A DNA stretch of 64,000 bases, taken from NCBI GenBank assembly GCA_048498315.1, contig JBEHYF010000009.1:4118-68117 (forward strand), given 5' to 3'. This document shows positions 36,477 through 45,307 of the stretch, piece after piece. Source of the DNA: Actinoallomurus sp048498315. GTDB taxonomy: Bacteria > Actinomycetota > Actinomycetes > Streptosporangiales > Streptosporangiaceae. Below the pieces are notes generated by a model. It was given only the letters and a program-made list of their open reading frames with translations. It ran no database searches and was not told the origin of the DNA. The translations under genes were made by a program, and so were the position numbers. Position 1 is the first letter of the stretch; every line of letters starts with the position of its first letter.

Positions 36477-37535
36477 TCAGATCAGGGCGCGGAGCGCCGC
36501 GAAGAACAGCTCGGCGGAGCGCTCCCACGTCGGGAATCCCTCGGCGCGCCGGCGGGCGGCCGCGCCGAGCCGGACGCGCAGCGCGGGATCGTCGCACAGC
36601 GCGCCGAGCGCGGCCACCAGGCCGCCGGCGTCCCCCGGATCGACGAGCAGCGCCTCCCGCCCGTGCCGGGCCAGGTGCGGCAGGTTTCCGGCCCGCCGGC
36701 CCACCACCGGCAGGCCCGCCGTCATCGCCTCGGCGTACACCATGCCGTACGGCTCCCGCAGGCTCGGCAGCACGAAGACGTCGGCGTCCCGGTAGAACCC
36801 GGCGATCTCCTCCCGCGGGACGCGGCCGTGCCGCACGACCCGCCCGGCGAGGTCGGGACGGGCCAGCCGCCGATGCACGCGCGCCGCGTACGCCGGGTCG
36901 ATGTTCTCAGCGCCGGCAAGGTGCAGGCGCGCCGCGCCCTCCGGCAGCGCCGCGACCGCGTCGAGCAGCTCGAGGATGCCCTTGCGCGGCTGCCAGTTCG
37001 CCACACACAGCAGCGCCGCCCGCGCACCGCCGCGCAGGTCGCGGGACGGCCCCTGCGCCTCCCGCCGCAGCACATCCCGGCCGGGCGGGACCACGACCAC
37101 GTCCGCGAAGCCCTGCGCGGCGACCTGTTCGGCCAGCAGCGCGCTGGACACCAGCAGGCGAGTGGCACGGCGGTAGGTACGGCGGTCCAGCGCCGCCTGC
37201 ACCCGGGTGCGCACCGGCCCGTGGTCCATGCCGCCGGGCGGCTGGTGCAGCATCCCGGCGACGGGCACGCCGGGCGGCGTCCGGTACGGCGCGAGGTAGG
37301 CGGCCGCGATGCCGTCGATGAGGATCACGTCGGGCCGCCGCGCCGCGACGGCGCGCAGCACCCGGCGGCCGTGGACCGAGGGGAGAGGGAACACGCCCGG
37401 CGGGAAGGAGATGAACGTCAGCCGGGCGTCGCAGGCGGGGGCCAGCTCGGCCATCCGCCGCTGGTAGAGGTGGCCGCCGGTGAGCGACCGCGGGTCGCCG
37501 ACGGTGATGAGGGAGATCGAGACGGTGCGGGTCAT
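36477..37535 (-). CDS. GT4-family glycosyltransferase
   Basis: A 352-residue GT-B glycosyltransferase. The second domain has LLCVANWQPRKGILELL (donor domain entry), VFVLPSLREPYGMVYAEAMTAGLPVV (two parts; the ExxxxxxxE motif of GT4) and an acidic VDPGD turn. The N-terminal acceptor domain is less conserved. The ATG at 37535 lies only 11 bp beyond the start of the opposite GT gene, so the two starts physically overlap. It is one of two GTs in a pteridine-type cluster; the acceptor is unknown. Confidence 0.85.
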   Translation of the reverse strand: MTRTVSISLITVGDPRSLTGGHLYQRRMAELAPACDARLTFISFPPGVFPLPSVHGRRVLRAVAARRPDVILIDGIAAAYLAPYRTPPGVPVAGMLHQPPGGMDHGPVRTRVQAALDRRTYRRATRLLVSSALLAEQVAAQGFADVVVVPPGRDVLRREAQGPSRDLRGGARAALLCVANWQPRKGILELLDAVAALPEGAARLHLAGAENIDPAYAARVHRRLARPDLAGRVVRHGRVPREEIAGFYRDADVFVLPSLREPYGMVYAEAMTAGLPVVGRRAGNLPHLARHGREALLVDPGDAGGLVAALGALCDDPALRVRLGAAARRRAEGFPTWERSAELFFAALRALI

Positions 37536-38616
37536 CCACGTGTCTCCGACGGTGTTCGGGGCCGGCGGGCTGTACGGCGGCGGGGAGCGCTACCCGCTGG
37601 AGCTGGCCCGCGCGCTCGCGCCGCACGCCGACTGCGAGCTGGTGACGTTCGGCGCCGAGCCGGGGGTCGAGCTGGAGCCGTGCGGCCTGCGGGTCCGGGT
37701 GCTGCGGCCGTGGGGCCGGTGGCGCGGGCGCACGGTGCATCCGATCGCGCCGGGCCTGCCGGCCGCGCTGGCCGGTGCGGACATCGTCCACGTCCATAAC
37801 ATGCGGGCGGCGCCGAGCCGGCTGGCGGCGCTGGCCGGGCGGATGTCGGGACGCCGGCTGGCCGTGACCGACCACGGGCTGGGCGGGGGCGGCTGGTGCG
37901 GCGCGCTGCCCCGGATGTTCCACCGGTTCCTGGTGGTGTCGCGGTTCTCGGCGGCCACGCTGGGCGCGCCGCCCGCGCGGACGGACGTACTGTACGGGGG
38001 CGCGGACGTCTCACGGTTCACTCCCGGCCCGGACGAGCGGCGCGCCGGCGTGCTGTTCGTGGGCCGGCTCACTCCGCACAAGGGGCTGGACCGGCTGATC
38101 GAGGCCATGCCGGACGACGCCGAGCTGACCGTGGCCGGGACCGCCGGGCACGACGCCGGCCCGCCGGAGTCCGGCTATCCCGACCTGCTGCGCCGGCTCG
38201 CCCGCAACCGCCGGGTGCGGTTCGCCGGGGCCGTGGCCGACGAGGACATGCCGGAGCTGTACCGGCGGGCCGCCGTCGTCGTGCTGCCGTCGGTCGAGCG
38301 CACCTGCTACGGCCGCCGGGTGCCGATCTCCGAGCTGCTGGGACTCACGGTGCTGGAGGCGATGGCCAGCGGCACGCCGGTGGTCTGCAGCCGGGTGGGC
38401 GGCGTGCCGGAGATCGTCCACGACGGCGAGACCGGCCTCCTGGTCGAGCCGGGCGACGTCGCCGGGCTGCGGGACCGTCTTTCCGCCGTGCTCGGCGATC
38501 CCGCTCTCGCCCGGCGGCTGGCCGCCGCCGCCCGCCGGCACGTGCTGGAGGAGTTCACGTGGGAGCGGTGCGCGCAACGGTGCCTGGCCGCCTACGACGC
38601 GATGCTCGCCGAGTAG
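37525..38616 (+). CDS. GT4-family glycosyltransferase, second of the pair
   Basis: A 363-residue GT-B enzyme beginning VRVIHVSPTVFGAGGLYGGG (glycine-rich acceptor loop). Further landmarks are LFVGRLTPHKGLDRLIEAMP and the donor-binding SELLGLTVLEAMASGTPVVC with its EA-E pattern. The GTG at 37525 follows GGGAG at a normal distance; ATG 37507 in the same frame is an alternative and would overlap the divergent gene more. Its 3' end overlaps the convergent pterin-synthase-like gene by 25 bp. Such tight packing supports one functional cluster. Confidence 0.85.
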   Translation: MRVIHVSPTVFGAGGLYGGGERYPLELARALAPHADCELVTFGAEPGVELEPCGLRVRVLRPWGRWRGRTVHPIAPGLPAALAGADIVHVHNMRAAPSRLAALAGRMSGRRLAVTDHGLGGGGWCGALPRMFHRFLVVSRFSAATLGAPPARTDVLYGGADVSRFTPGPDERRAGVLFVGRLTPHKGLDRLIEAMPDDAELTVAGTAGHDAGPPESGYPDLLRRLARNRRVRFAGAVADEDMPELYRRAAVVVLPSVERTCYGRRVPISELLGLTVLEAMASGTPVVCSRVGGVPEIVHDGETGLLVEPGDVAGLRDRLSAVLGDPALARRLAAAARRHVLEEFTWERCAQRCLAAYDAMLAE

Positions 38617-38975
38617 CCGCCGAACGCCACCGGTGACTCCCAGACGCGCACGGAGAGGGTCTCCGCGCCGCCCTTGCGGGCCGGCGCGGCGAGGGTGTCG
38701 TGCACCCACCGCGCGAGCACCTCGACGGTGACCGCCGGCTCCTCCACGGGCTTGATCTCGTCCAGGTCGCGGCCGGCGATGCGGGCGATCAGCTCGTTCA
38801 GCGCGGCCTCGAGGATGTCCAGGTCGCAGACCATGCCCGCGTCGTCGAGCGCCCGGCGGCCGACGACGACCTCGATCCGGTAGTCGTGCTCGTGCGGTTC
38901 GCCCTCGGGCGGCGGCTTGCCCGGCATCGAATGCACTGCGCGCACGGTGCCGCTCAGCCCGGCCTCGTAACCCAT
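38592..38975 (-). CDS. 6-pyruvoyl-tetrahydropterin synthase/QueD-like protein
   Basis: A 127-residue PTPS-fold protein. Zinc ligands are visible as His15 (VRAVHSMPG) and the HEHDY pair, and the C-terminal glutamate in VRVWESPVAFGGY is kept. The catalytic cysteine that normally stands a few residues before the HxH motif is absent; GEPHEH occupies the site, with only glutamates nearby. The chemistry is therefore unlikely to be standard QueD or PTPS. It lies next to a dehydrogenase and faces GTP cyclohydrolase II, so a pterin-like substrate is still likely. Confidence 0.8.
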   Translation of the reverse strand: MGYEAGLSGTVRAVHSMPGKPPPEGEPHEHDYRIEVVVGRRALDDAGMVCDLDILEAALNELIARIAGRDLDEIKPVEEPAVTVEVLARWVHDTLAAPARKGGAETLSVRVWESPVAFGGYSASIAS

Positions 38976-39168
38976 CCACGGCTCCTCTCCTCCGGCCGTT
39001 CCGCAACGGTCCGGCCGCCCTTCCCCGCCGCCCCTCGGCGGCCCGGTCGTCCTTCCGTCTCCGGGACGGCCCCGCCCGGCCGTCTCCTCGACCGCCAGGC
39101 ATCCTTCCCGGCCGTCCCCTGGACCGTCTCGTCCCGCCCGGCGGTCTCCTCGGCGGCCCGGCCGTCGC

Positions 39169-40158
39169 TCACCCGGCGACGCCGGACGGCTCGTACGCCA
39201 GCGCGGCGTGCATCAGACCCTCTTCCCCGCGGTCGAGCGCGGCGAACGCCTCGGCCGCCCGCTCGAACGGGTACGTGTGGGTGGCCAGCGGGCCGAGGGG
39301 AAGCTCGGCCAGCAGCGCGGCGGCCGTGCGGCGCCGGCGCTCGGGCGTCCACGTGCCGCCGAGCGCTGCCGGGATCGTCGACACCTGGGTGCTGCGGATC
39401 GCCAGGCGGCGGCGGTGGAAGGCGCGGCCCAGCGGCAGCGTCACGTCCTTCGTGCCGAGCCAGGACGCCAGCAGCAGCGTGCCCTCGTGGGTGAGCAGGT
39501 CCAGCGCGGGTCCGGGCGCGTGCGGGCTGCCGGTCGCATCGACGACCACCGGCGCGCCGGCTCCCTCCGTCTCCCGCGCGACCGCGCCGGGCAGGTCGCC
39601 GGGGGCGAGCGCGCGCAGGCCGAGCGAGGCGGCGATCTCGCGGCGCCATCCGCGCGGCTCCGCGCACAGCACGCGCGCGCCCGCGCGGGCCAGCAGGAGG
39701 GCGGTGAGCGTGCCGAGCACGCCCGCGCCGAGCACCACGACGGTGTCGCCGTACCGCGGCGCGGCGTCCAGAGTGATCTGCAGGGCGGTCTCCACGAGCG
39801 GGAACAGCGTCGCCACGCGCGGGTCGACCGGCGGCAGCCGCACGAGCGAGTCGGCCGGCACGACGAGAACGTCCTGGTGCGGATGGAAGGCGAAGACCAG
39901 GTCGCCGTCGTGCCGGCCGACGCAGCTGTAGCCGTACGGGAACGGATAGCCGAACGTGCCGGACAGCGCGTCGAGGCTCTCGTCCAGCTCGGTGTCCGGC
40001 GGCACCTCGCCCCGGTAGACCAGCAGCTCGGTCCCGGAGCTGATCCCGGAGAAGAGCGTCTCGACGCGGACCCGGCCGTCGCCGACGGGGTCGAGGAGGG
40101 ACGTCTCGCGGATCTCCACCCGCCGCGGGGCGACGTGGACGAGGTGGCGGGCCGTCAC
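39169..40158 (-). CDS. Medium-chain (zinc-type) dehydrogenase lacking zinc ligands
   Basis: A 329-residue MDR-superfamily oxidoreductase. The N-terminal GroES-like part has LFSGISSGTELLVYRGEVP in place of the Cys/His catalytic-zinc motif, as in BchC-like members. The Rossmann segment VVVLGAGVLGTLTALLLARAG follows near 155. NAD(P)H-dependent reduction or oxidation without zinc is expected. The GTG at 40158 gives the family length; the ribosome site is weak. The gene is divergent from the cyclohydrolase and cooriented with the pterin-synthase-like gene, so it probably acts on the same metabolite. Confidence 0.82.
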   Translation of the reverse strand: MTARHLVHVAPRRVEIRETSLLDPVGDGRVRVETLFSGISSGTELLVYRGEVPPDTELDESLDALSGTFGYPFPYGYSCVGRHDGDLVFAFHPHQDVLVVPADSLVRLPPVDPRVATLFPLVETALQITLDAAPRYGDTVVVLGAGVLGTLTALLLARAGARVLCAEPRGWRREIAASLGLRALAPGDLPGAVARETEGAGAPVVVDATGSPHAPGPALDLLTHEGTLLLASWLGTKDVTLPLGRAFHRRRLAIRSTQVSTIPAALGGTWTPERRRRTAAALLAELPLGPLATHTYPFERAAEAFAALDRGEEGLMHAALAYEPSGVAG

Positions 40159-40237
40159 GGCGGACGATCTACCCGTATGACCGAATCGCGAAACACCTCC
40201 TGGTTTGGCAGTGATCTTGTGGGGAAAATGTTGCCTC

Positions 40238-41611
40238 ATGACAACACCGGTCCGGGAGATAACCCGCGTACCCCTCCCGACCGCCGCCGGGAACTTCGAC
40301 GTCGCGGGCTTCGAGCTGCCCTCAGGTCTGGTGTACCTCGCGCTGATCAAGGGCGATATCGGCGACGGACGGTCCGTGCTCACCCGCATGCACTCCGAGT
40401 GCCTCACCGGCGACGTGCTGGACTCCCTGCGCTGCGACTGCGGCATTCAGCTCCGTTTCGCCCTGCGCGTGCTGGCCGCGGAGGGCCGCGGCGTACTCCT
40501 CTACCTCACCGGCCAGGAGGGCCGTGGCATCGGCCTGGCAGCCAAGCTGCGCGCCTACCGCGAACAGGATGCGGGCGCCGACACCCTGGAGGCCAACCAC
40601 CGGCTCGGCCTGCCCGGCGACATGCGCCGCTACACCGAGGCCGCCGCCGTCCTGACCGCCCTCGGCGTGCGGTCGGTGCGGCTCCTGACCAACAACCCCG
40701 CCAAGGCGGAGGCCCTGCGTGCCGAGGGCATCGAGGTCGTCCGCATGGAGGGCATCACCACCGCGCCGCACCGGAACAACCGGCGCTACCTGCGCACCAA
40801 GCAACAGCGAATGGGCCACGTCTCCCCTCTCGGCGCCCCGCTTCCGGAGGTGGCCGAGACCCCGGTCGACGCCACCACCCTGCTCGGCCGGGTCGCCCCG
40901 CCGCCCGGACGCCCGCACGTCCTCGTGAAGTACGCCCAGACCCTCGACGGCCGCATCGCCACCCGCAGCGGCGACTCGCAGTGGATCAGCGGCGAGCCCG
41001 AACGCCGGGTCTCGCACGCGCTGCGCGCCGCCTCCGACGCCGTGCTGGTGGGCGTCGGAACCGTGCTGCGCGACGACCCGCAGCTCACCGTGCGGCTGGT
41101 CACGGGCGCCTCCCCCATCCGCGTCGTGCTGGACTCGCTGCTGCGGACGCCGCCCGACGCCCGCGTCCTCGACGACGACGCTCCGACGGTCGTGGTCACG
41201 ACCGAGGCCGCGCCGCCGGAACGCCGCCGTGAGCTGGTCGGGCGCGGCGTCGGCGTACGCGTCGCCAAGGCGGGTCCCGGCGGCGTGGACCTGACCGACG
41301 CACTGTCCTGCCTGCGCGCCGACGGCATCCGCTCGGTCATGGTCGAGGGCGGCGCACGGGTGATCACCTCGCTGCTGGCCGCCCGGCTGGTCGACCGGCT
41401 CATCGCCTCCGTCTCGCCGCGCGTCATGGGGGCCGGCACCGAGGCGGTCGGCGACCTCGGTTCCGACCGCGTCACCGACGCGGTGCGGCTGACCGGCCGG
41501 TCGGTCCACCCCGTCGGGGACGACGTGCTGCTCGCCTACGACGTGACCCCGCTGAGCACCGCCGTCTCCCCCGTCGGCGGGCGGGCCGACGTACCGGCGC
41601 CGGCCGACTGA
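40238..41611 (+). CDS. ribA: GTP cyclohydrolase II fused to a RibD-type reductase domain
   Basis: A 457-residue fusion. Residues about 20-195 are GTP cyclohydrolase II: zinc motif CLTGDVLDSLRCDCG and GTP-binding YLTGQEGRGIGLAAKLRAY, then TNNPAK. Residues about 230-440 are the RibD C-terminal, dihydrofolate-reductase-like domain: VKYAQTLDGRIATRSGDSQW, LVGVGTVLRDDPQLTVR and VEGGARVITSLL. It would open the imidazole ring of GTP and reduce the ribosyl product. The deaminase half of RibD is missing, and no other riboflavin genes are near. A dedicated role with the PTPS-like protein and GTs is therefore more likely than vitamin B2 synthesis. Confidence 0.88.
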   Translation: MTTPVREITRVPLPTAAGNFDVAGFELPSGLVYLALIKGDIGDGRSVLTRMHSECLTGDVLDSLRCDCGIQLRFALRVLAAEGRGVLLYLTGQEGRGIGLAAKLRAYREQDAGADTLEANHRLGLPGDMRRYTEAAAVLTALGVRSVRLLTNNPAKAEALRAEGIEVVRMEGITTAPHRNNRRYLRTKQQRMGHVSPLGAPLPEVAETPVDATTLLGRVAPPPGRPHVLVKYAQTLDGRIATRSGDSQWISGEPERRVSHALRAASDAVLVGVGTVLRDDPQLTVRLVTGASPIRVVLDSLLRTPPDARVLDDDAPTVVVTTEAAPPERRRELVGRGVGVRVAKAGPGGVDLTDALSCLRADGIRSVMVEGGARVITSLLAARLVDRLIASVSPRVMGAGTEAVGDLGSDRVTDAVRLTGRSVHPVGDDVLLAYDVTPLSTAVSPVGGRADVPAPAD

Positions 41612-41717
41612 ACCCGCCGGGCCGAAAGCCAGACCCGAACGGCCGGCCGCACGCAGCCGGGCCAAGGTCCCCGGTGCCCTCTCGCCGCGGCCGGCGGGTA
41701 CGGGATGGCCGGAGCGT

Positions 41718-43166
41718 TCAGCGGGAGGGCCGCCCGGCGGCGGCGCGTCGCGTGACCGGAGGGAAGAACTCGCCGACGAGCGTGCGGTGCCACCAGGCGC
41801 CGGTCGCGCGCTTCTCCTGCCGGGTGGTGAAACGGTAGCGGTACAGCCGCGCCCGGACGACGGCGGGCGGGGCGTCGGGGAACGGGTTGCGGCGCAGCAG
41901 GCGCAGCGTCGCCCGGTCGCCCTCCAGCAGCCTTTCCAGGAAGGGCGGGAACCACGGCTCGGCGTAGCCCGGTGACAGCGCCGCGAACCACATCAGCCAG
42001 TCGAGCCGCAGGTGGTACGGCGCGACCTGGGGCGGCCGGCGGAACGGGTCGCCGGGCTTGCCCTTGAACTCGTACTCGCGCCAGACCGCGTCCGGCCCCG
42101 CCGCCGGGTCGTCGGTGCCCTCGATCACCACCTCGTACCGGGTCTTGGTGATGCTGCCGAACGCTCCGTAGGTGTTGACCAGGTGCAGTGGGTTGAAGCT
42201 GGCGTTCATCCGCTGGCGCCGGGACAGGAGGTTGACGGCGGGCCAGTAGCTCAGCACGACCACCAGCACCCCGACCGCGATCACGAGCGCGCCGAACCAC
42301 ACGGGTACGCCCTGCGGGCCGCGGCCCGGCGACAGCCCGGCTGCGCGCACGGCGCCGTGCCAGTCGACCACGGACGTCGCCAGGATCACGGTGAGCCAGT
42401 TCAGCCACGAGAAGTTCCCCGAGACGATCAGCCAGAACTGGGTCACGATGACGATGGCCGCGGCGACGCTCGCGTACGGCTGCGGCGCGAACAGCGCGAA
42501 CGGGACCATGAGCTGCGTGGCGTGGCTGGCCGCCACCTCGATCCGGTGCAGCGGCCGGGGCAGCAGGTGGAAGCTGCGGCTGAGCGGGCCGGGCATCGGC
42601 TGGGTCTCGTGGTGGTAGTACAGGCAGGTCAGGTCCCGCCAGCACCGGTCACCGCGCATCTTGATCAGCCCGGCGCCGAACTCCAGGCGGAACAGCAGCC
42701 AGCGCAGCAGCCACAGGATCGGCGCGGGCGGCGCGACCCGCGCGTTGCCGAGGAAGATCGTCAGGAAGCCGGCCTCGCACAGCAGCGACTCCCAGCCGAA
42801 GCCGTACCAGGTCTGGCCGACGTTCACGATCGACAGGTACAGCGCCCACAGCACCGCCCACAGCGCCATCGCGGCCCCGGTGGGCACCACGTCGCCGGCC
42901 CCGGCCAGCAGCACCGCTGCGACCGCCGCCCCCGTCCAGGCGATGGTGGCGAACAGCCGGTCGGAGTAGCGCAGGTGGAACAGGCTCGGCGCCCGCCGGA
43001 ACGACACGAGGCGCAGGTACGCCGGGATCGGCGTCAGGCCGCGCTCGCCGATCAGCGGGCGGAACTGGTTCACCGCGACGAGGAAGGCGACCAGGTAGGT
43101 CGCGGCCAGGCCGCGCTCGAACACCAGCCGGCTCAGCCGGTAACCGGGCTCGGCGAGCCAATCCAT
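41718..43166 (-). CDS. Lipase-maturation-factor family membrane protein
   Basis: A 482-residue multi-pass membrane protein resembling animal LMF1 and its bacterial relatives. Visible are about eight hydrophobic segments and the family signature region WGWESLLCEAGFLTIFL-like (here FGWESLLCEAGFLTIF), then LFRLEFGAGLIKMRGDRCW and CLYYHHETQPMPGPLS. A soluble C-terminal domain has YEFKGKPGDPFRRPPQVAP. The bacterial function is unknown. ATG 43166 is chosen because family similarity begins there; an in-frame start at 43304 would add a low-complexity leader. Confidence 0.82.
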   Translation of the reverse strand: MDWLAEPGYRLSRLVFERGLAATYLVAFLVAVNQFRPLIGERGLTPIPAYLRLVSFRRAPSLFHLRYSDRLFATIAWTGAAVAAVLLAGAGDVVPTGAAMALWAVLWALYLSIVNVGQTWYGFGWESLLCEAGFLTIFLGNARVAPPAPILWLLRWLLFRLEFGAGLIKMRGDRCWRDLTCLYYHHETQPMPGPLSRSFHLLPRPLHRIEVAASHATQLMVPFALFAPQPYASVAAAIVIVTQFWLIVSGNFSWLNWLTVILATSVVDWHGAVRAAGLSPGRGPQGVPVWFGALVIAVGVLVVVLSYWPAVNLLSRRQRMNASFNPLHLVNTYGAFGSITKTRYEVVIEGTDDPAAGPDAVWREYEFKGKPGDPFRRPPQVAPYHLRLDWLMWFAALSPGYAEPWFPPFLERLLEGDRATLRLLRRNPFPDAPPAVVRARLYRYRFTTRQEKRATGAWWHRTLVGEFFPPVTRRAAAGRPSR

Positions 43167-43602
43167 CCGGGCCGTCCACCCCCAATCCTGTGCCGGAGCC
43201 CCGTCGCCCGCCGGATCCCTGTTTTTCCCGCATGCCGCGGCCGAAACGGCACCGGCGGCGACATCCTGCCGCGGCCGCGTATCCGGCCATGCGCCGCCGT
43301 CCATCGACCCCTCGGAGATGGTGACGCGGGCGCAACGCGACGGGAAAGGGCGCGAGGTGGGTCTGGGCGGCGGCCCAGGCGATGCCCTCGCCGCGCGCGG
43401 GGTGGCGCACCCAGGCCGGCCCGCGCCAGAACCGGCTTGGGCGAACGCGGGGAGGCGGGCTCCGACAGAGCCTGACTCGCTTCGTCAGGGTCGGATGGAG
43501 CGGCAGGTGAGACTAATGTCCCTAAACCGCGCCGCCGGGCCTCGGCGAAAGTGGCTATGTCATCGCCGGTCGCCACGGACCGATGCGAGAGGCGGGGGAG
43601 CC
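43167..43602. other. 436-bp divergent gap with no clear gene
   Basis: It separates the LMF-type gene and the STAS gene and must hold both promoters. A less GC-rich patch near 43507-43530 could be a promoter for the STAS gene, but I cannot assign -35 and -10 boxes with confidence. Confidence 0.3.
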
Positions 43603-43953
43603 GTGACCGTTCAGCTCAAGAGTAGCCGGGCCGCGCCGGGCAGCGTCGTCGTGCCGCTGCACGGCGAACTCGACATCGCCACCGCGGGCCCGGCGACCGA
43701 GCGCGCGCTCGCCCACGCGATCCCCGGATCCGTCCTGGTCCTCGACGTCTCGCGGGTGACCTTCTGCGACTGCAGTGGCCTGACCGCCCTGCTGCGTGCG
43801 GCACGCCGGGCACGCGCGATGGGCTGTGGCTTCGCCCTCATGGCACCCAGCCCGATGATGACCCGGTTGCTCGCCATCACCCGCGTGCGCGACCGGCTTC
43901 CCGTGCTCGACGAGTTCGTCACGCTCCCGGTTCCGTCGCCGGCGGCGCAGTAG
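43603..43953 (+). CDS. STAS-domain anti-sigma factor antagonist
   Basis: A 116-residue protein consisting of one STAS domain: VVPLHGELDIATAGP, VLVLDVSRVTFCDCSGLTAL and a C-terminal helix. The serine in DCSGL is at the position phosphorylated in SpoIIAA/RsbV-type antagonists. These bind anti-sigma kinases and free a sigma factor; the PAS-PP2C phosphatase at 35116 is a possible activator. The GTG at 43603 has a GGGGGAG ribosome site very close to it. Confidence 0.9.
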   Translation: MTVQLKSSRAAPGSVVVPLHGELDIATAGPATERALAHAIPGSVLVLDVSRVTFCDCSGLTALLRAARRARAMGCGFALMAPSPMMTRLLAITRVRDRLPVLDEFVTLPVPSPAAQ

Positions 43954-44165
43954 AACGCACGAGGGCCGGGTGCGGTCACGGCCGGTGCACGTCGGTGACT
44001 CGACGCGACGCCGCGGCTGCCCGCCGGCGGGCCGTACATTTCGGCCGTCGCCCGGCTGCCCGCGGCCCTCCCCGCCCGGCCCGCGTGCCGATGGCGGCCG
44101 GACGGACGGCCGCCGCAGCCCCGGCGCTCCTGGCCTCGGGGGCGGACGCGGGCCGCGGGCCGCGC

Positions 44166-44984
44166 TCACGCCATGGCGGGCCGGGTGCCGATGACGACGG
44201 TGGCGCCGAGGGCCGCGCAGCGGGCGACGGCGGCGGCCAGCCCGCCGGCGGTGACGGCGTCCACGGCCGCCGCCACCTGCTCTTCGCCGATCTCCGACAG
44301 CAGGTGACCGCCGGGTTCGAGCCAGCGCGCCGCGTCCGCGGCCACCCGGCGCAGGACATCGAGGCCGTCCGCGCCGCCGTCGAGCGCCACGCGCGCCTCG
44401 TGGTCGCGCGCCTCCGCGGGCAGCAGTCGCACCCGCGCGGTCGGCACGTACGGGACGTTGGCCAGCAGGACGCCGACCCGCCCGCGCAGGCCCGCGGGCA
44501 GGGGCGCGTAGAGGTCGCCCTCGTACACGCGGCCGCCGGCGGCGGCGACGTTGCGGCGGGCGCAGCGCACCGCGGCCGGGTCGACGTCGGCCGCGTGCAG
44601 CTCCACCGGGCCGGCCTCGGCGGCCAGCGCGCTGCCGAGCGCCCCCGACCCGCAGCACAGGTCGACGACGACGAGCTGGCGCGTACGGCCGGCGGCGGCC
44701 CGGCCGGCGAGCGCGACGGCGCGCTCCACGAGGAACTCGGTGCGGCGGCGCGGGACGAAGACGCCGGGGTCGACGGCCACCCGCAGGCCGCGGAACTCCG
44801 CCCAGCCGACGACGTGTTCGAGCGGCAACCCGGCGGCCCGGCGTTCGACCAGGGCGGTCAGCTCGCCGGAGCTGCGCGCCGCGGAGACGAGCAGGCGCGC
44901 CTCCTCCTCGGCGAACACGCAGCCGGCGGCCCGCAGCCGGGTCACGATGGCGGACAGGGACGGCGAAGCCGGTGACGGGGACAC
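44166..44984 (-). CDS. PrmC/HemK-like N5-glutamine methyltransferase
   Basis: A 272-residue SAM methyltransferase. An N-terminal helical domain (LERRAAGLPLEHVVGWAEFRG in part; the LEHVxGxxxF pattern is typical of PrmC) is followed by FVPRRRTEFLVERA, motif I VVDLCCGSGALGSALA and the substrate motif NVPYVP in place of NPPY. PrmC methylates release-factor glutamine; this variant, with NVPY, is seen in a second actinobacterial group whose target is unproven. The GTG at 44984 has GGAAGGATCCC directly upstream. Confidence 0.85.
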   Translation of the reverse strand: MSPSPASPSLSAIVTRLRAAGCVFAEEEARLLVSAARSSGELTALVERRAAGLPLEHVVGWAEFRGLRVAVDPGVFVPRRRTEFLVERAVALAGRAAAGRTRQLVVVDLCCGSGALGSALAAEAGPVELHAADVDPAAVRCARRNVAAAGGRVYEGDLYAPLPAGLRGRVGVLLANVPYVPTARVRLLPAEARDHEARVALDGGADGLDVLRRVAADAARWLEPGGHLLSEIGEEQVAAAVDAVTAGGLAAAVARCAALGATVVIGTRPAMA

Positions 44985-45307
44985 GGGATCCTTCCAGGAT
45001 TCCGGAGGGCACTCCCGCGTCCGGCCGGACCGCCGGTGCGGACGCGGGGCGGGAGCACCCGATTGGTGATGATGGGTCTCACCTTTCCGCGTTCGGCGAC
45101 GGCCTGGATGTCCGGACGCTACCAGAGCGGCCGGCGGATGCACCGGAGCGCCCTCCGGCAGGGCAGTCCAGCGCGCCGTCGTTCGCGGAGGGCTCGCGTC
45201 ACGAGCGCCGCACGGACATCCCATGGGCGACCGCGGGGGACGGCACATCGCACGGGAACACCGTACGGACGTGTCACGGGCTGCCGCACGGACGCCTCAC
45301 GGGGGGG
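44985..45307. other. 323-bp gap with a 20-bp direct repeat family
   Basis: No coding frame is convincing. Three copies of CCG[CT]ACGGAC-N4-CA[CT]GGG lie at 45208-45227, 45261-45280 and 45284-45303, the last two with a 23-bp period, immediately past the stop of the CBS-BON gene on the minus strand. Confidence 0.5.

Noticed and set aside
40159..40237. FMN riboswitch before the GTP cyclohydrolase fusion
   Set aside because: The divergent gap is only 79 bp, too short for an RFN element, and none of its conserved stems can be seen.
43166..43304. Longer start for the LMF-type gene at 43304
   Set aside because: The added 46 residues are low-complexity and do not look like the family N-terminus.
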